From positions 175,631 to 239,630 of the forward strand of contig NZ_QBUK01000009.1 of assembly GCF_003058265.1 (NCBI RefSeq): a stretch of DNA of 64,000 bases, in the 5' to 3' direction. Shown piece after piece: positions 34,423 to 42,281 of this stretch. Source of the DNA: Flagellimonas amoyensis. GTDB lineage: Bacteria; Bacteroidota; Bacteroidia; Flavobacteriales; Flavobacteriaceae. Under the pieces are notes generated by a model, which was given only the letters and a program-made list of their open reading frames with translations, was not told where the DNA came from and did no database searches. The translations under genes and the position numbers were made by a program. How positions within the stretch are numbered: the first letter of the stretch is position 1; each line of letters opens with the position of its first letter.

Positions 34423-35466
34423 CTAAGCTTCAACAAGAAGATTTGACTTTTTCAAATGATTAATTGATATCTCAATAAATCTATCATCTGAAAAAAGGGT
34501 TTTCTTTCTATCACTCCATTCGTTCAATTCCTTTTTAATGGAGTCCTTATCTGAAATATTTTTAGTTTGAGAGATGTAGTCAACGGTTGAAAGAAGCTCC
34601 AAACCGAAAGAAGAATAGAATCCCGTCAAGAATTCATTGGTCCTTGAAACAATTTCCTGTAATTCCAAATGCTCCTTAATATAATTTTCAACTTCCCTCT
34701 CTGAGTCCACCAAAAGGTTTAGCTGCTCAAAAGGCTTTTTATCTTTTCCTGCAAAACCCATTATATAGCTTCCGTTCAGATAATTTAATACATGCCTGAC
34801 CTTACCTGAATATGGTCCATAAAAATTTGCAGAATAATTCAACTTGAAATGTTCTTCAGCTCCAAATCTTTGGAGAAAATAACATAACTTTTCACTGGCA
34901 AACTCAGATACAAACTCACCATTTTTAACCAATTCAAAAAGCATAAATAGCAACATCGCCCTAGCCGGCGTCAACTGCACCCTTTCCTTCTTCAAGTACT
35001 CCTTGACATCAGCATTGGGTTCATAAACGGTTACTTCACAATCATCAAGTTCACCAAGCTTTTCATTAATAATCTCTTTGACTTTATACCATTGCAATCC
35101 TCCATTTCCACTACCAAGAGGAGGTATCGCTATAGATTTTATCCGGTTATCTCTGATAACATTTAAAAGTTCACACAATCCTTTTTCGATATAGATATAC
35201 TCAGAGGGACTTTTCCAATGTTTTTTTGTCGGGAAATTGATTATAGTTTTCTCACCAGTTATTACATTATGGTCTGTAACAACTAATAGTTGCCCAATAT
35301 TAAACTCTTTTTTATCACAAAGTTCTTTATACAATTTATAATTTGTGGGGAACAGCTTTTTGAATTGCAACGCTATACCCTTTCCCATTACACCAACAGT
35401 ATTAACTGTATTAACAAGCGCCTCAGCATCACTATCAAATAAGTTTCCGGTAACGTATCTTATCAT
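34423..35466 (-). CDS. darG: DarG-type macrodomain antitoxin (DNA ADP-ribosyl glycohydrolase)
   Basis: A 347-residue protein. Residues 1-155 are a macrodomain (IRYVTGNLFDSDAEALVNTVNTVGVMGKGIALQFKKLFP, AIPPLGSGNGGLQW). Residues 160-347 are the C-terminal DarG domain (LTPARAMLLFMLFELVKNG through NYLNGSYIMGFAGKDKKPFEQLNLL). DarG removes ADP-ribose from thymidine in DNA and also binds DarT directly. It starts 2 bp after darT. The pair is a known toxin-antitoxin and anti-phage system. Confidence 0.93.
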   Translation of the reverse strand: MIRYVTGNLFDSDAEALVNTVNTVGVMGKGIALQFKKLFPTNYKLYKELCDKKEFNIGQLLVVTDHNVITGEKTIINFPTKKHWKSPSEYIYIEKGLCELLNVIRDNRIKSIAIPPLGSGNGGLQWYKVKEIINEKLGELDDCEVTVYEPNADVKEYLKKERVQLTPARAMLLFMLFELVKNGEFVSEFASEKLCYFLQRFGAEEHFKLNYSANFYGPYSGKVRHVLNYLNGSYIMGFAGKDKKPFEQLNLLVDSEREVENYIKEHLELQEIVSRTNEFLTGFYSSFGLELLSTVDYISQTKNISDKDSIKKELNEWSDRKKTLFSDDRFIEISINHLKKSNLLVEA

Positions 35467-35468
35467 AA

Positions 35469-36089
35469 TTAAAAATAAAAGGACTTTTTCACAACAATCT
35501 TTTCTGAGGCAACCCCCATACCCAATAATTCTGCCTCTGCAGCCTCATCATAAACTGCAAAACCTAGTATATCTGCAAATTGAAGATCGCTCTTTATTAA
35601 AAACTCAGCTTCTTTCCTTCTTTTAAGATCCAAGTCTCCCTCATCTTTCCAAAACTTAGCCTCTGTTGCCCTAAAATCTACTTGATCTTCAATATTAGCA
35701 ATATCTTCAGGAACATAAAATTTTGTAAACCTATCCGTTGCATGTCCGTCAGTATAAACATAATCAATATTTGTATCAATTACTTTCTGTATACTACTAA
35801 CACAATATACTATTTTACTAGGATGTAATGCCGTAACACCGTTATACCCATTCTGAATTACATAAAGCATTGGGGTTCTATTTCCCATATAAAAGGGTAT
35901 ATACTCCCCAAGAAAATCACCATTAGGCATAGGAAATGTATTTCTTGTGCCAATTAAACTACTATCCCCTATTGGTTTAAAGCTTTTATTTGAATTTAGG
36001 GATGTCTTGTGAGTTATTCCGTAATTTATAATATGTGGAATGTTCTCGATGTGAGTCATTCTATATATATAAATCTTGCTTAAATTCAT
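35469..36089 (-). CDS. darT: DarT ssDNA thymidine ADP-ribosyltransferase toxin
   Basis: A 206-residue DarT (DUF4433) toxin. It opens with KIYIYRMTHIENIPHIINYGITHK and has the NAD-binding and ARTT-type region MGNRTPMLYVIQNGYNG and SIQKVIDTNIDYVYTDGHA. The catalytic glutamate is expected in RRKEAEFLIKSDL. It ADP-ribosylates thymidine in single-stranded DNA. It lies upstream of its antitoxin darG. The gene is strongly AT-rich, as is most of the island. Confidence 0.92.
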   Translation of the reverse strand: MNLSKIYIYRMTHIENIPHIINYGITHKTSLNSNKSFKPIGDSSLIGTRNTFPMPNGDFLGEYIPFYMGNRTPMLYVIQNGYNGVTALHPSKIVYCVSSIQKVIDTNIDYVYTDGHATDRFTKFYVPEDIANIEDQVDFRATEAKFWKDEGDLDLKRRKEAEFLIKSDLQFADILGFAVYDEAAEAELLGMGVASEKIVVKKSFYF

Positions 36090-36641
36090 TTTTTTACCCT
36101 TAAAAATTTTTGAGACCCATTTACTAATATAGTTACGACAATAACTTAAGGGATTATTTAAAAACTTCTTTATGGTTTTATACTTTTTAACTTATTACAG
36201 TTCTATTGCAAGTTAAATATTATTTCCTAGCATTCAGCACTAAGGAATTTTCATAAGGCTTTCTTTTTTGTTTTGCTCTGCAAAAGAAAAATGTAAAGCA
36301 AGAGGATAGCACGCTAGCGCGGTGCCATAGATTCATTTTCCTTCGGAAAAGCCCATTTTTAGTGGATTTTTTGAAAATATTGATTAATGGTATTTACATC
36401 ATTTTTGATGAAAAAATGCTCTCAGCCCAGTAAAATCAATCAATTTTTGATGAAAAAATGACTGTTCAGTGTTTAATTTAGGTGTTGTTTTGTCTACAAT
36501 ATTTTGACCATATGAAGTTTATAGATTGATATTGTTTTTAGCGTAAAAATGCTCTCAGGCCAATAGAATCAAGGAATTTTTAGCGTAAAAATCAAAATTC
36601 AGTTGCTTATTTCGGGCAAAAATCCTTTTACCATTCCTAGA
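36090..36641. other. Gene-free AT-rich stretch upstream of darT
   Basis: About 550 bp without a supportable gene between the darT start and the end of the four-gene cassette. It holds the darT promoter region and the paired 42-bp-period repeats at 36401-36592. No convincing ORF or terminator was found in the rest. Confidence 0.5.
36401..36592. repeat. Two units of paired palindromic repeats with 42-bp period
   Basis: Unit 1 has an 18-bp repeat (ATTTTTGATGAAAAAATG) at 36401-36418 and 36443-36460. Unit 2 has a different 16-bp repeat (TTTTTAGCGTAAAAAT) at 36535-36550 and 36577-36592. Both units have the same 42-bp spacing. The segment between the repeats is similar in both (TGCTCTCAG-CCA-TA-AATCAA pattern), while the repeats themselves differ. 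Each repeat is itself palindromic. Function is unknown. Confidence 0.6.
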
Positions 36642-36989
36642 TTATTCATCTTCTTTAGCCTTCTTTTCCTTCCGGTAAAATAGGTTCAAATGGTCCATCA
36701 ATGCTTCTTCCCCGACTGGCATCAAACGGTTGGCGATGGTCATCGCCTGATGGATAAATTCCTCTTCGTTCCTTTCCATGACATCGTCAGAGCCAAGATC
36801 GGGGTTTATTGCCCTCATGGAAAGGTATATCAATGCGCGCACGGTCAACAACAAATCGGCATGACCGTCAAGGTAAAAGAAGGTGGGTTGGAACTTTTCC
36901 TTGAACCATGGGTGTGGAACCAAGGTAGGGGAATGATCATTTGAGTGGTGTCTCAAATCCTTTAGGAGCTTTTCTTCGTTTGGGTTCAT
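36642..36989 (-). CDS. Small cassette protein D, shared C-terminal module
   Basis: A 115-residue acidic protein of unknown function, last of four minus-strand genes. After a short N-terminal helix (EEKLLKDLRHH) it carries the shared module: FFYLDGHADLLLTVRALIYLSMRAINPD, an acidic linker, then FIHQAMTIANRLMPVGEEALMDHLNLFY. The same order (strand, two helices with L-R-L spacing, acidic linker, helix ending in a LP/MP turn, final helix) is seen in the three upstream genes. It is the most diverged copy. No catalytic residues stand out. Confidence 0.6.
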   Translation of the reverse strand: MNPNEEKLLKDLRHHSNDHSPTLVPHPWFKEKFQPTFFYLDGHADLLLTVRALIYLSMRAINPDLGSDDVMERNEEEFIHQAMTIANRLMPVGEEALMDHLNLFYRKEKKAKEDE

Positions 36990-37019
36990 GATGTGATGTA
37001 TTTGAATTGATTTATGGGA

Positions 37020-37394
37020 TTATCTGTTTTCAAGTTTCGTTAGCATTTCGTCCAGTTTGTCCACATAATACATTTGGTTATCTGGAAGGATACAAAGTAC
37101 CAGTTCCAATACTTGGGTGATACTATCCTCCTTTGATGCATTATTGTTTTTAGGGGCCAACATCATCCCATCACCATCAAGTGCGAATACACAGAGCTGC
37201 AATAGGCTTCTGATCTGCATCAAAAGGTGGTTGTTGTCCCTGACCTCGAAGTACACATGGTTTCCTTTGGGATCAATGGACTTTTTGTTACTCAACAGTC
37301 CGGTAAGATTTTTTCTAAGATCTTGTATATCCTTCAAGGTTTTGAGTTGCTTCTTTTTCTGTTTCATTGTTGACGTTTTTGAGTTGACAGTCAT
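37020..37394 (-). CDS. Small cassette protein C, shared C-terminal module
   Basis: A 124-residue protein of unknown function with a basic N-terminus (MKQKKKQLKTLKDIQDLRKNL). The module reads HVYFEVRDNNHLLMQIRSLLQLCVFALDGDG, then KEDSITQVLELVLCILPDNQMYYVDKLDEML. It resembles protein B (VLELV-ILPDxQ shared) and the C-terminus of the 405-residue protein A (HVYVxSH, LxxCxLALD, EDxxxVLEF). It lies 2 bp downstream of gene B, so the genes are co-transcribed. Confidence 0.6.
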   Translation of the reverse strand: MTVNSKTSTMKQKKKQLKTLKDIQDLRKNLTGLLSNKKSIDPKGNHVYFEVRDNNHLLMQIRSLLQLCVFALDGDGMMLAPKNNNASKEDSITQVLELVLCILPDNQMYYVDKLDEMLTKLENR

Positions 37395-37396
37395 GT

Positions 37397-37741
37397 TTAT
37401 TCTTTTAAAAGGAGTTTTTCTATTCGGTCGTAACTGTCCAACTGGTCATCTGGAAGAATATTTATGACCAATTCCAGTATGGTGATCACTGCATCATCCT
37501 TGGATAGAAAGGGAAGTCTTGGGGAATCCAATTCGTTTTCATTGTCAATGGTGGACATGCACAGCCTTAATAGGCAAGCGATGACATAACGCAATTCTGA
37601 ATTGTTTTCCACCTTGAAAACTACTTCTTGGACTTGCGGTTCATCTTTTCCATGATACCTTCGTTTTCTTGGGTTCAACAAACCAATCACTTTGTCCAAT
37701 AGTTCCTTTTCATTGCTATGGCTTTCCTCGCTCTTTTTCAT
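37397..37741 (-). CDS. Small cassette protein B, shared C-terminal module
   Basis: About 114 residues from ATG 37741, 10 bp after the stop of gene A; an in-frame ATG at 37768 would overlap gene A by 17 bp. The N-terminus is helical and charged (EKELLDKVIGLLNPRKRRYHGKDE). The module is VVFKVENNSELRYVIACLLRLCMSTIDNE, acidic linker, KDDAVITILELVINILPDDQLDSYDRIEKLL. It is closest to protein C. Function unknown. Confidence 0.6.
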   Translation of the reverse strand: MKKSEESHSNEKELLDKVIGLLNPRKRRYHGKDEPQVQEVVFKVENNSELRYVIACLLRLCMSTIDNENELDSPRLPFLSKDDAVITILELVINILPDDQLDSYDRIEKLLLKE

Positions 37742-37751
37742 GGCTTCTTTG

Positions 37752-38969
37752 TTAAGTGGTGGTTTCATTATCGGAAAGCATGAGTTCCCGCATTTCATCC
37801 AGAAAGTTGCCTTCTTCCAAGGGGATGAGGTTCTTTGCAAACTCCAGTACGGTCTTTACATCCTCCTTGATGTTTTTGATGTCCAAGGTCATATCGCACT
37901 GCTCGTCCAAAGCCAGGATACATACATTGAGGGTCGATCTTAAGGTATAGAAAAGGGAAAAGTGACTGTGGACATATACATGGTTGAGATAATATCCTTT
38001 TTTGGTCCTTCGATTTGAAGGTCTCATCATTTCAAAGTTTTCCTTGCTCAATTGCTTGATCGTGTCCAATAGGTTGGGGCCTTCTATATTTTGGGTTTCG
38101 AGCAAAGCCTTTCTTTCGCTTGTAATAAGGGTCTGTAAAAGTTCAAGTTCCTCTTCAAATAATTGCCTGATCTCATCCAAGAAGCATTCAAGCTTTTGTT
38201 CCAAAATGTCCAACTGAGCCTTTTCAATATGGAAGGAGTTTTCATACCTTGAACTGGAATAGGCCCTATCCAATAGTTCCAACAATTCCATCTCCTTGTT
38301 GTCTTCAAGATTGAACATTCCCTTTGTTCGGAAAATGTTCCTTTCCATGAACTTTTGATGGATTTCTATCTTATGGCATATTTTGACCTTTCCGCAGAGA
38401 AAGCCTTCCAGTACTCGGTATCCCAGTTCGAACCCTTGGTGGGCCATAAAGGCAGCTTGGGAAAGGTTGTTATCCGACATGAAGTATTTGAACCCCTTCT
38501 GAAAAGCAAAACTGCCTTCCAAGGATGTCCGAAAATCCTTCTCAATGTGTTTCTGGACTTTCTCATTGGTAAGGTCTTCATGTTGGTTCCAAGGAAAGCC
38601 AATTTCCCGATTTCCAAATATGAGATGTTCGGTCCGACAATGGTTGATGAAAAACAGGTTTCCATTAGCCAGTTCTGTTTTGGCGTAATCATGGGAAAAG
38701 AGATTGTGGAAATGATCTTGATGGTCAAGGAACAACCCTTGGATAATGGGAAGGAACTTGTTGTTTATGTCATTTTTGGGTGCATCGATGATGATGTTCC
38801 ACCTGAATTTAAAGGGGTTCTTTTTTTTGAGGCCCTTATTCAGATAGACCTGTACAACCTTCGGAATTACTTTGATGATATCCGATAAAAGCCCCTGTAT
38901 CTGTGGGGCGAACTGTTTCTTTCTTTGTGCTAAGGAATCCATATGTCGAAGTTTTAAGGTGAATTTCAT
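37752..38969 (-). CDS. Cassette protein A: degenerate nucleotidyltransferase-HEPN protein with module at C-terminus
   Basis: A 405-residue protein. Residues about 25-130 resemble the degenerate nucleotidyltransferase half of Bacteroidota NTase-HEPN proteins (WNIIIDAPKND, then NGNLFFINHCRTEHLIF). Residues about 165-270 look like a HEPN helical domain (SQAAFMAHQGFELGYRVLEGFL, then LLELLDRAYSSSRYENSF). A clear catalytic RxxxxH motif is not visible. A coiled region follows, and residues 325-400 are the module shared with genes B-D (NHVYVHSHFSLFYTLRSTLNVCILALDE, EDVKTVLEFAKNLIPLEEGNFLDEM). HEPN/NTase pairs form known toxin-antitoxin systems; here the role is unknown. An alternative start is ATG 38942. 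Confidence 0.65.
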   Translation of the reverse strand: MKFTLKLRHMDSLAQRKKQFAPQIQGLLSDIIKVIPKVVQVYLNKGLKKKNPFKFRWNIIIDAPKNDINNKFLPIIQGLFLDHQDHFHNLFSHDYAKTELANGNLFFINHCRTEHLIFGNREIGFPWNQHEDLTNEKVQKHIEKDFRTSLEGSFAFQKGFKYFMSDNNLSQAAFMAHQGFELGYRVLEGFLCGKVKICHKIEIHQKFMERNIFRTKGMFNLEDNKEMELLELLDRAYSSSRYENSFHIEKAQLDILEQKLECFLDEIRQLFEEELELLQTLITSERKALLETQNIEGPNLLDTIKQLSKENFEMMRPSNRRTKKGYYLNHVYVHSHFSLFYTLRSTLNVCILALDEQCDMTLDIKNIKEDVKTVLEFAKNLIPLEEGNFLDEMRELMLSDNETTT

Positions 38970-38970
38970 T

Positions 38971-39032
38971 CCATTCGTGTAGAATTTCTATACCAATGTA
39001 TAAAATAAATACTCTTTTTCTATACGAATTGG
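38971..39032. promoter_or_regulatory. Operator-like palindromes between cassette and small HTH gene
   Basis: An imperfect 27-bp palindrome at 38972-38998 (CATTCGTGTAGAA facing TTCTATACCAATG, 11 of 13 complementary) touches the start of gene A. A further half-site TTCTATACGAATTGG lies at 39018-39032. Three copies of one motif in a divergent promoter region suggest binding by the neighbouring HTH protein. Confidence 0.6.
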
Positions 39033-39098
39033 ATAAAATTTTATATAGGTGTATCTAAAATCTATCTTTATGTATCAAAATTTTACATTCACTCTATA

Positions 39099-39314
39099 AT
39101 GACAGACCTAGGATTATATTTGGCCAAAAAGTCCATCAATAAAGCGGAAGTTGCGAGAAGGACAGGTATAAGTAAATCAAGGATAAGTCAATTGAGTTCC
39201 AACCCGACCACGAAACTAAGGGCGGAGGAACTCTACCTTATTTCATTGGCCATTGCTATTGACCCCTGTGAAGTAATGAAGGAATTATATGGAGATGTGA
39301 AACTTCCAAATTGA
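39099..39314 (+). CDS. Small XRE-type HTH protein
   Basis: A 71-residue protein that is almost entirely a helix-turn-helix (YLAKKSINKAEVARRTGISKSRISQLSSNPTTKLRAEELYLISLAIAIDPCEVMKELYG). It is divergent from the four-gene cassette with a 129-bp gap that contains repeated TTCTATACnAAT motifs, so it is the probable regulator of the cassette. Alternatively it serves as an island-wide regulator. Confidence 0.75.
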   Translation: MTDLGLYLAKKSINKAEVARRTGISKSRISQLSSNPTTKLRAEELYLISLAIAIDPCEVMKELYGDVKLPN

Positions 39315-39639
39315 CCTTATGCCTCGCTCAGTAAATTAGTTTCGGTAAGATTTGGGCTTGCAGCACTTCGCTTTGCTTCGTTCGCTCTCAACAATTAATT
39401 CAAGACTTCATAAAAACAAGCAGATTACATAAAATTTCCAGAATTAGCTCAAACATCAACTTTTTACATTATAAAATTGCAGCAGCCCATTAAATGTCAA
39501 CTGCATCTTAATTTCAGACCACAATGCTGATTCAGATAAAAATTTATAAAAAATGTCTTGACTATTGAAAATGTTCAATTTAGATATTTAACTTAATTTT
39601 AAATTTTTCTGGAATTATTAATATTTTACTTACAACTAA
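39315..39639. other. Gene-free leader upstream of the deaminase gene
   Basis: A 325-bp stretch without ORF. It contains GC-richer inverted segments near 39345-39395 (GCAGCACTTCGCTTTGC...) and a possible promoter close to the gene (TTG at about 39558, TAGATATTT at about 39583). In the studied DcdV anti-phage deaminase system a small inhibitory RNA is encoded just upstream of the deaminase gene; this stretch is the place to look for an equivalent. I could not prove an RNA. Confidence 0.4.
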
Positions 39640-41067
39640 ATGTCTGTGTTAATGAGTAATGCCACCGCCAAAAAGAAGGAATTATTGACCACTGAATCAA
39701 CATCCTCAAAAAAAAACACATCTGAGCGAGTTAAAGATACTCATACAGAAGAATTGATAATAGGAATTTGTGCTCAAATTGGAGCCAAAAAGAATGAGGT
39801 TATAGACAAACTTAAAGCCTATTTAAAGGAATTTGACTACAAGGTTGAAGTTATCAAACTAAGTAAAACCATTTCTGACAACATCTTTGAAACGGAAAAT
39901 CAACCCTATAAAACTGCAAAGTTTTGCGAATACAACCAAAAAATAAAGACTGGCAATGATTTAAGAGAAAAACATGGTAATGATTATCTAGCAAATGTTG
40001 CTATAACTAAAATTGCCAAACAGAAAAAAGACGAATTTGGTGTAAAGACACAAAAGGATTTTAGTAATATTAAATCACAGAGGATATGCTATATTATTGA
40101 TTCAATTAAGCATACCGATGAGCTTTTAACCTTTAGAAATGTTTATAGGGAGATATTCTATTTGATTGGAATATTCACCCCAAAAGATGAAAGAATTAAT
40201 TTCCTTGCAGGCACAGAACTATCACAAAAGGAAGCTGAAGAACTTGTTGAAATTGATGAATACCAAGAAGATTTATCTGGTCAACAAGTCAGAAAAGTGT
40301 TTATAGATTCAGATTTCTTCGTTAGAGTCAATGGAAATGAAAACGACAAATTAGAGAGGAATATTGAGAAATACATTAATTTGATATTTGAGTATGGGAT
40401 GGAAACACCAACGATAGAGGAAAGGGCCATGTATGAAGCAAAATCAGCTTCTGTCAATTCTTCATGTTTATCAAGGCAAGTTGGAGCTTCAATTGTCTCT
40501 TCAAATGGTGAGTTGATTTCTATAGGTTGGAACGATGTTCCTAAAGCGGGAGGTAATTTATATTCCGGTGAAGATAAAGTAGATCACAGGTGTTTTAATT
40601 CCAAAAAATGTTTTAATGACGAAGAAAAAAGTAAGCTAAGAAAGTTAATACTTAATAAGTTCAAAGAAGGAGTAAAAGATAAGATTGAAAATGGTGGATT
40701 ATTCTCAAAAGAAATAAAAGAAAAACTTATTGATGGATTAGAAGAAAAAATTAATTTTGAAATCAATAAAAATACCTCTAATTTACTAGAGAGTATTCTT
40801 GAAAGTTCATCAATTAAGAATTTAATAGAATTTTCACGATCTGTACATGCTGAGATGCATGCCATAATTAATGCTGGACATTTAGATGGTAATAAAATAA
40901 AAGGAGGAATTTTATTTTGTACTACTTATCCATGCCATAATTGTGCAAGACATATAGTTGCTTCCGGAATCAATAAGGTATATTATATAGAACCATATAT
41001 CAAAAGTAAAGCTCCATTACTACATGAAGATTCAATTACAGAAAAAGAAGGTGAAGTACAAATGTAA
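39640..41067 (+). pseudogene. Anti-phage dCTP/dCMP deaminase (DcdV-like), 5' part, interrupted by IS
   Basis: The 475-residue 5' part of a two-domain protein. The N-terminal half is kinase-like with a degenerate P-loop (IIGICAQIGAKKNEVI). The C-terminal half is a cytidine-deaminase fold with zinc ligands HAE (SVHAEMHAIINAG) and PCxxC (TTYPCHNCARHIV). This architecture is that of phage-defence deaminases which deplete deoxycytidine nucleotides. The frame ends in a stop created by the IS3-type element at 41063. Joining to 42282 restores 539 residues. All zinc ligands are retained, so residual activity is possible, but the C-terminal tail is missing. Confidence 0.87.
41059..41062. repeat. Target-site duplication CAAA, left
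   Basis: CAAA precedes the IS end TGTAACCC and recurs at 42278-42281 right after the other end. Deleting 41063-42281 rejoins the deaminase reading frame exactly (GEVQ-KVKILFFEG). Confidence 0.85.
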
Positions 41068-41091
41068 CCCTCCCTTTTCTCGGACCATTGG

Positions 41092-41949
41092 TTAGACAAC
41101 TTTTGTTTGTTCTTCCAAGCAAGCTTGCTTGGAAGAGAATTCCTTTTCATAGCGTTCCGGGGTGATCCCACCCAAGGCTTCATGCGGCCGTTTCATGTTG
41201 TAATCCTTTATCCATTCCTCGGTCAATATGCGTACCTGTGAAATGTCCTCGAACAGATGTGCGTCAAGCACGTCCTGTCTGTAAGTACGGTTGAACCGTT
41301 CAATGAACCCGTTCTGCATGGGCCTTCCCGGCTGGGTGTACTGGATGTCTATCCCTTGGGCCTCGCACCATCTCGTGAAATCGAGCGCAAGGAACTCGGG
41401 CCCGTTGTCCACCCTGACCCTTTCGGGCCTACCGTGTTCCCCGATGGCCCTCTTCAATACCTGTACCACGCCCATGGCAGGGAAACTGAACTCGGCCTCC
41501 ACGCCGATGGCCTTCCTGTTGAAGTCATCGATGATGTTGAAGGTCCTGAACCTTCTCCCGTGCACCAATGAATCGCTCATGAAGTCCATGGACCATGTCA
41601 TGTTCGGACCATCGGGCAGCACCAAGGGCTCCTTGACCCGCTTGGGCACCCTCTTTTTGGTCTTTCTCCTCAAGTTCAGGCCCAGCATCAGGTATACCCG
41701 TCTGACCCGCTTCCTGTTCCATTTATGGCCTTCCAGTCTTATCCGCTGATAGTATTTGTCCTGTCCTTCCCTTGGCTTGGCCACGGAAAGTTCCAGCAAC
41801 TTGTCGATCACCTCACCGTCATCTTTCACGGAGCGGTAATAGTACATCGACTTTGGGAACGTCAATGTCCTGCAGGCCCTGGTGATGCTTACCCTGTAAT
41901 ATTCCCCCAGGTAGGCCACCATGTTTTTCCTCTCACCGGAGCCTACCAC
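41092..41949 (-). CDS. IS3-family transposase OrfB (DDE catalytic part)
   Basis: A 285-residue transposase catalytic domain. The DDE triad is in TWSMDFMSDSL, in VRVDNGPEFLALD and in NGFIERFNRTYR. The HTH_21-like region precedes it. The reading frame starts inside the end of orfA and lacks a good start of its own; it is probably made as an OrfAB fusion by -1 frameshifting at A AAA AAG (41949-41955), giving the join LSKK-VVGSGERKN. Confidence 0.93.
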   Translation of the reverse strand: MVGSGERKNMVAYLGEYYRVSITRACRTLTFPKSMYYYRSVKDDGEVIDKLLELSVAKPREGQDKYYQRIRLEGHKWNRKRVRRVYLMLGLNLRRKTKKRVPKRVKEPLVLPDGPNMTWSMDFMSDSLVHGRRFRTFNIIDDFNRKAIGVEAEFSFPAMGVVQVLKRAIGEHGRPERVRVDNGPEFLALDFTRWCEAQGIDIQYTQPGRPMQNGFIERFNRTYRQDVLDAHLFEDISQVRILTEEWIKDYNMKRPHEALGGITPERYEKEFSSKQACLEEQTKVV

Positions 41950-42209
41950 TTTTTTGAGAGCACGTCCTTGAGCATCTTGTTGTCAAGGGCCATGTCCGCA
42001 TACATCTGCTTGAGCTTGCGGTTCTCCTCCTCAAGTTCCTTCAGGCGCTTGAGCTCGAGGCTGTCCATCCCCGAATATCGTTTCTTCCAATTGTAAAATG
42101 TGGCCTTGTGGATGCCCATATCCCTACAGATCTGGTCCACTTTGACCCCTGATTCGTGCTGCTTGATGCAGGATACGATCTGGCTCTCGGTAAACTTGGT
42201 TCTCTTCAT
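41943..42209 (-). CDS. IS3-family OrfA (HTH protein)
   Basis: An 88-residue protein with a helix-turn-helix (MKRTKFTESQIVSCIKQHESGVKVDQICRDMGIHKATFYNWKKRYSGM) and a leucine-zipper-like coiled coil (LKRLKELEEENRKLKQMYADMALDNKML). It binds the IS ends and regulates transposition. It ends LSKKW; the AAA AAG codons form the frameshift site used to make the OrfAB transposase. Confidence 0.92.
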   Translation of the reverse strand: MKRTKFTESQIVSCIKQHESGVKVDQICRDMGIHKATFYNWKKRYSGMDSLELKRLKELEEENRKLKQMYADMALDNKMLKDVLSKKW

Positions 42210-42277
42210 AATATCTGACTGTTAAAATTAAACTTTTTGTCTAATTTAGACCAGTCCGACTTTTAGGGAGGGTTACA

Positions 42278-42281
42278 CAAA
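42278..42281. repeat. Target-site duplication CAAA, right
   Basis: Second copy of the 4-bp target duplication following the IS right end (GGGTTACA). It defines the insertion point within the deaminase gene. Confidence 0.85.

Larger units (their letters stand above)
41063..42277 (-). mobile_element. IS3-family insertion sequence (IS407-like), 1215 bp
   Basis: A complete element with terminal inverted repeats beginning TGTAACCCTCCCT at both ends (13 perfect positions, then partial) and a 4-bp target duplication. It carries orfA and orfB with a slippery A6G at 41949-41955. The 4-bp duplication and OrfA type suggest the IS407 subgroup. It is GC-richer than the surrounding island, so it arrived separately. 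Both ends and both genes look intact, so it may still be active. Confidence 0.92.

Noticed and set aside
36401..36592. CRISPR array
   Set aside because: There are only two repeats per unit, the repeats differ between units while the interior is conserved, and no cas gene is present. This is the opposite of CRISPR logic.
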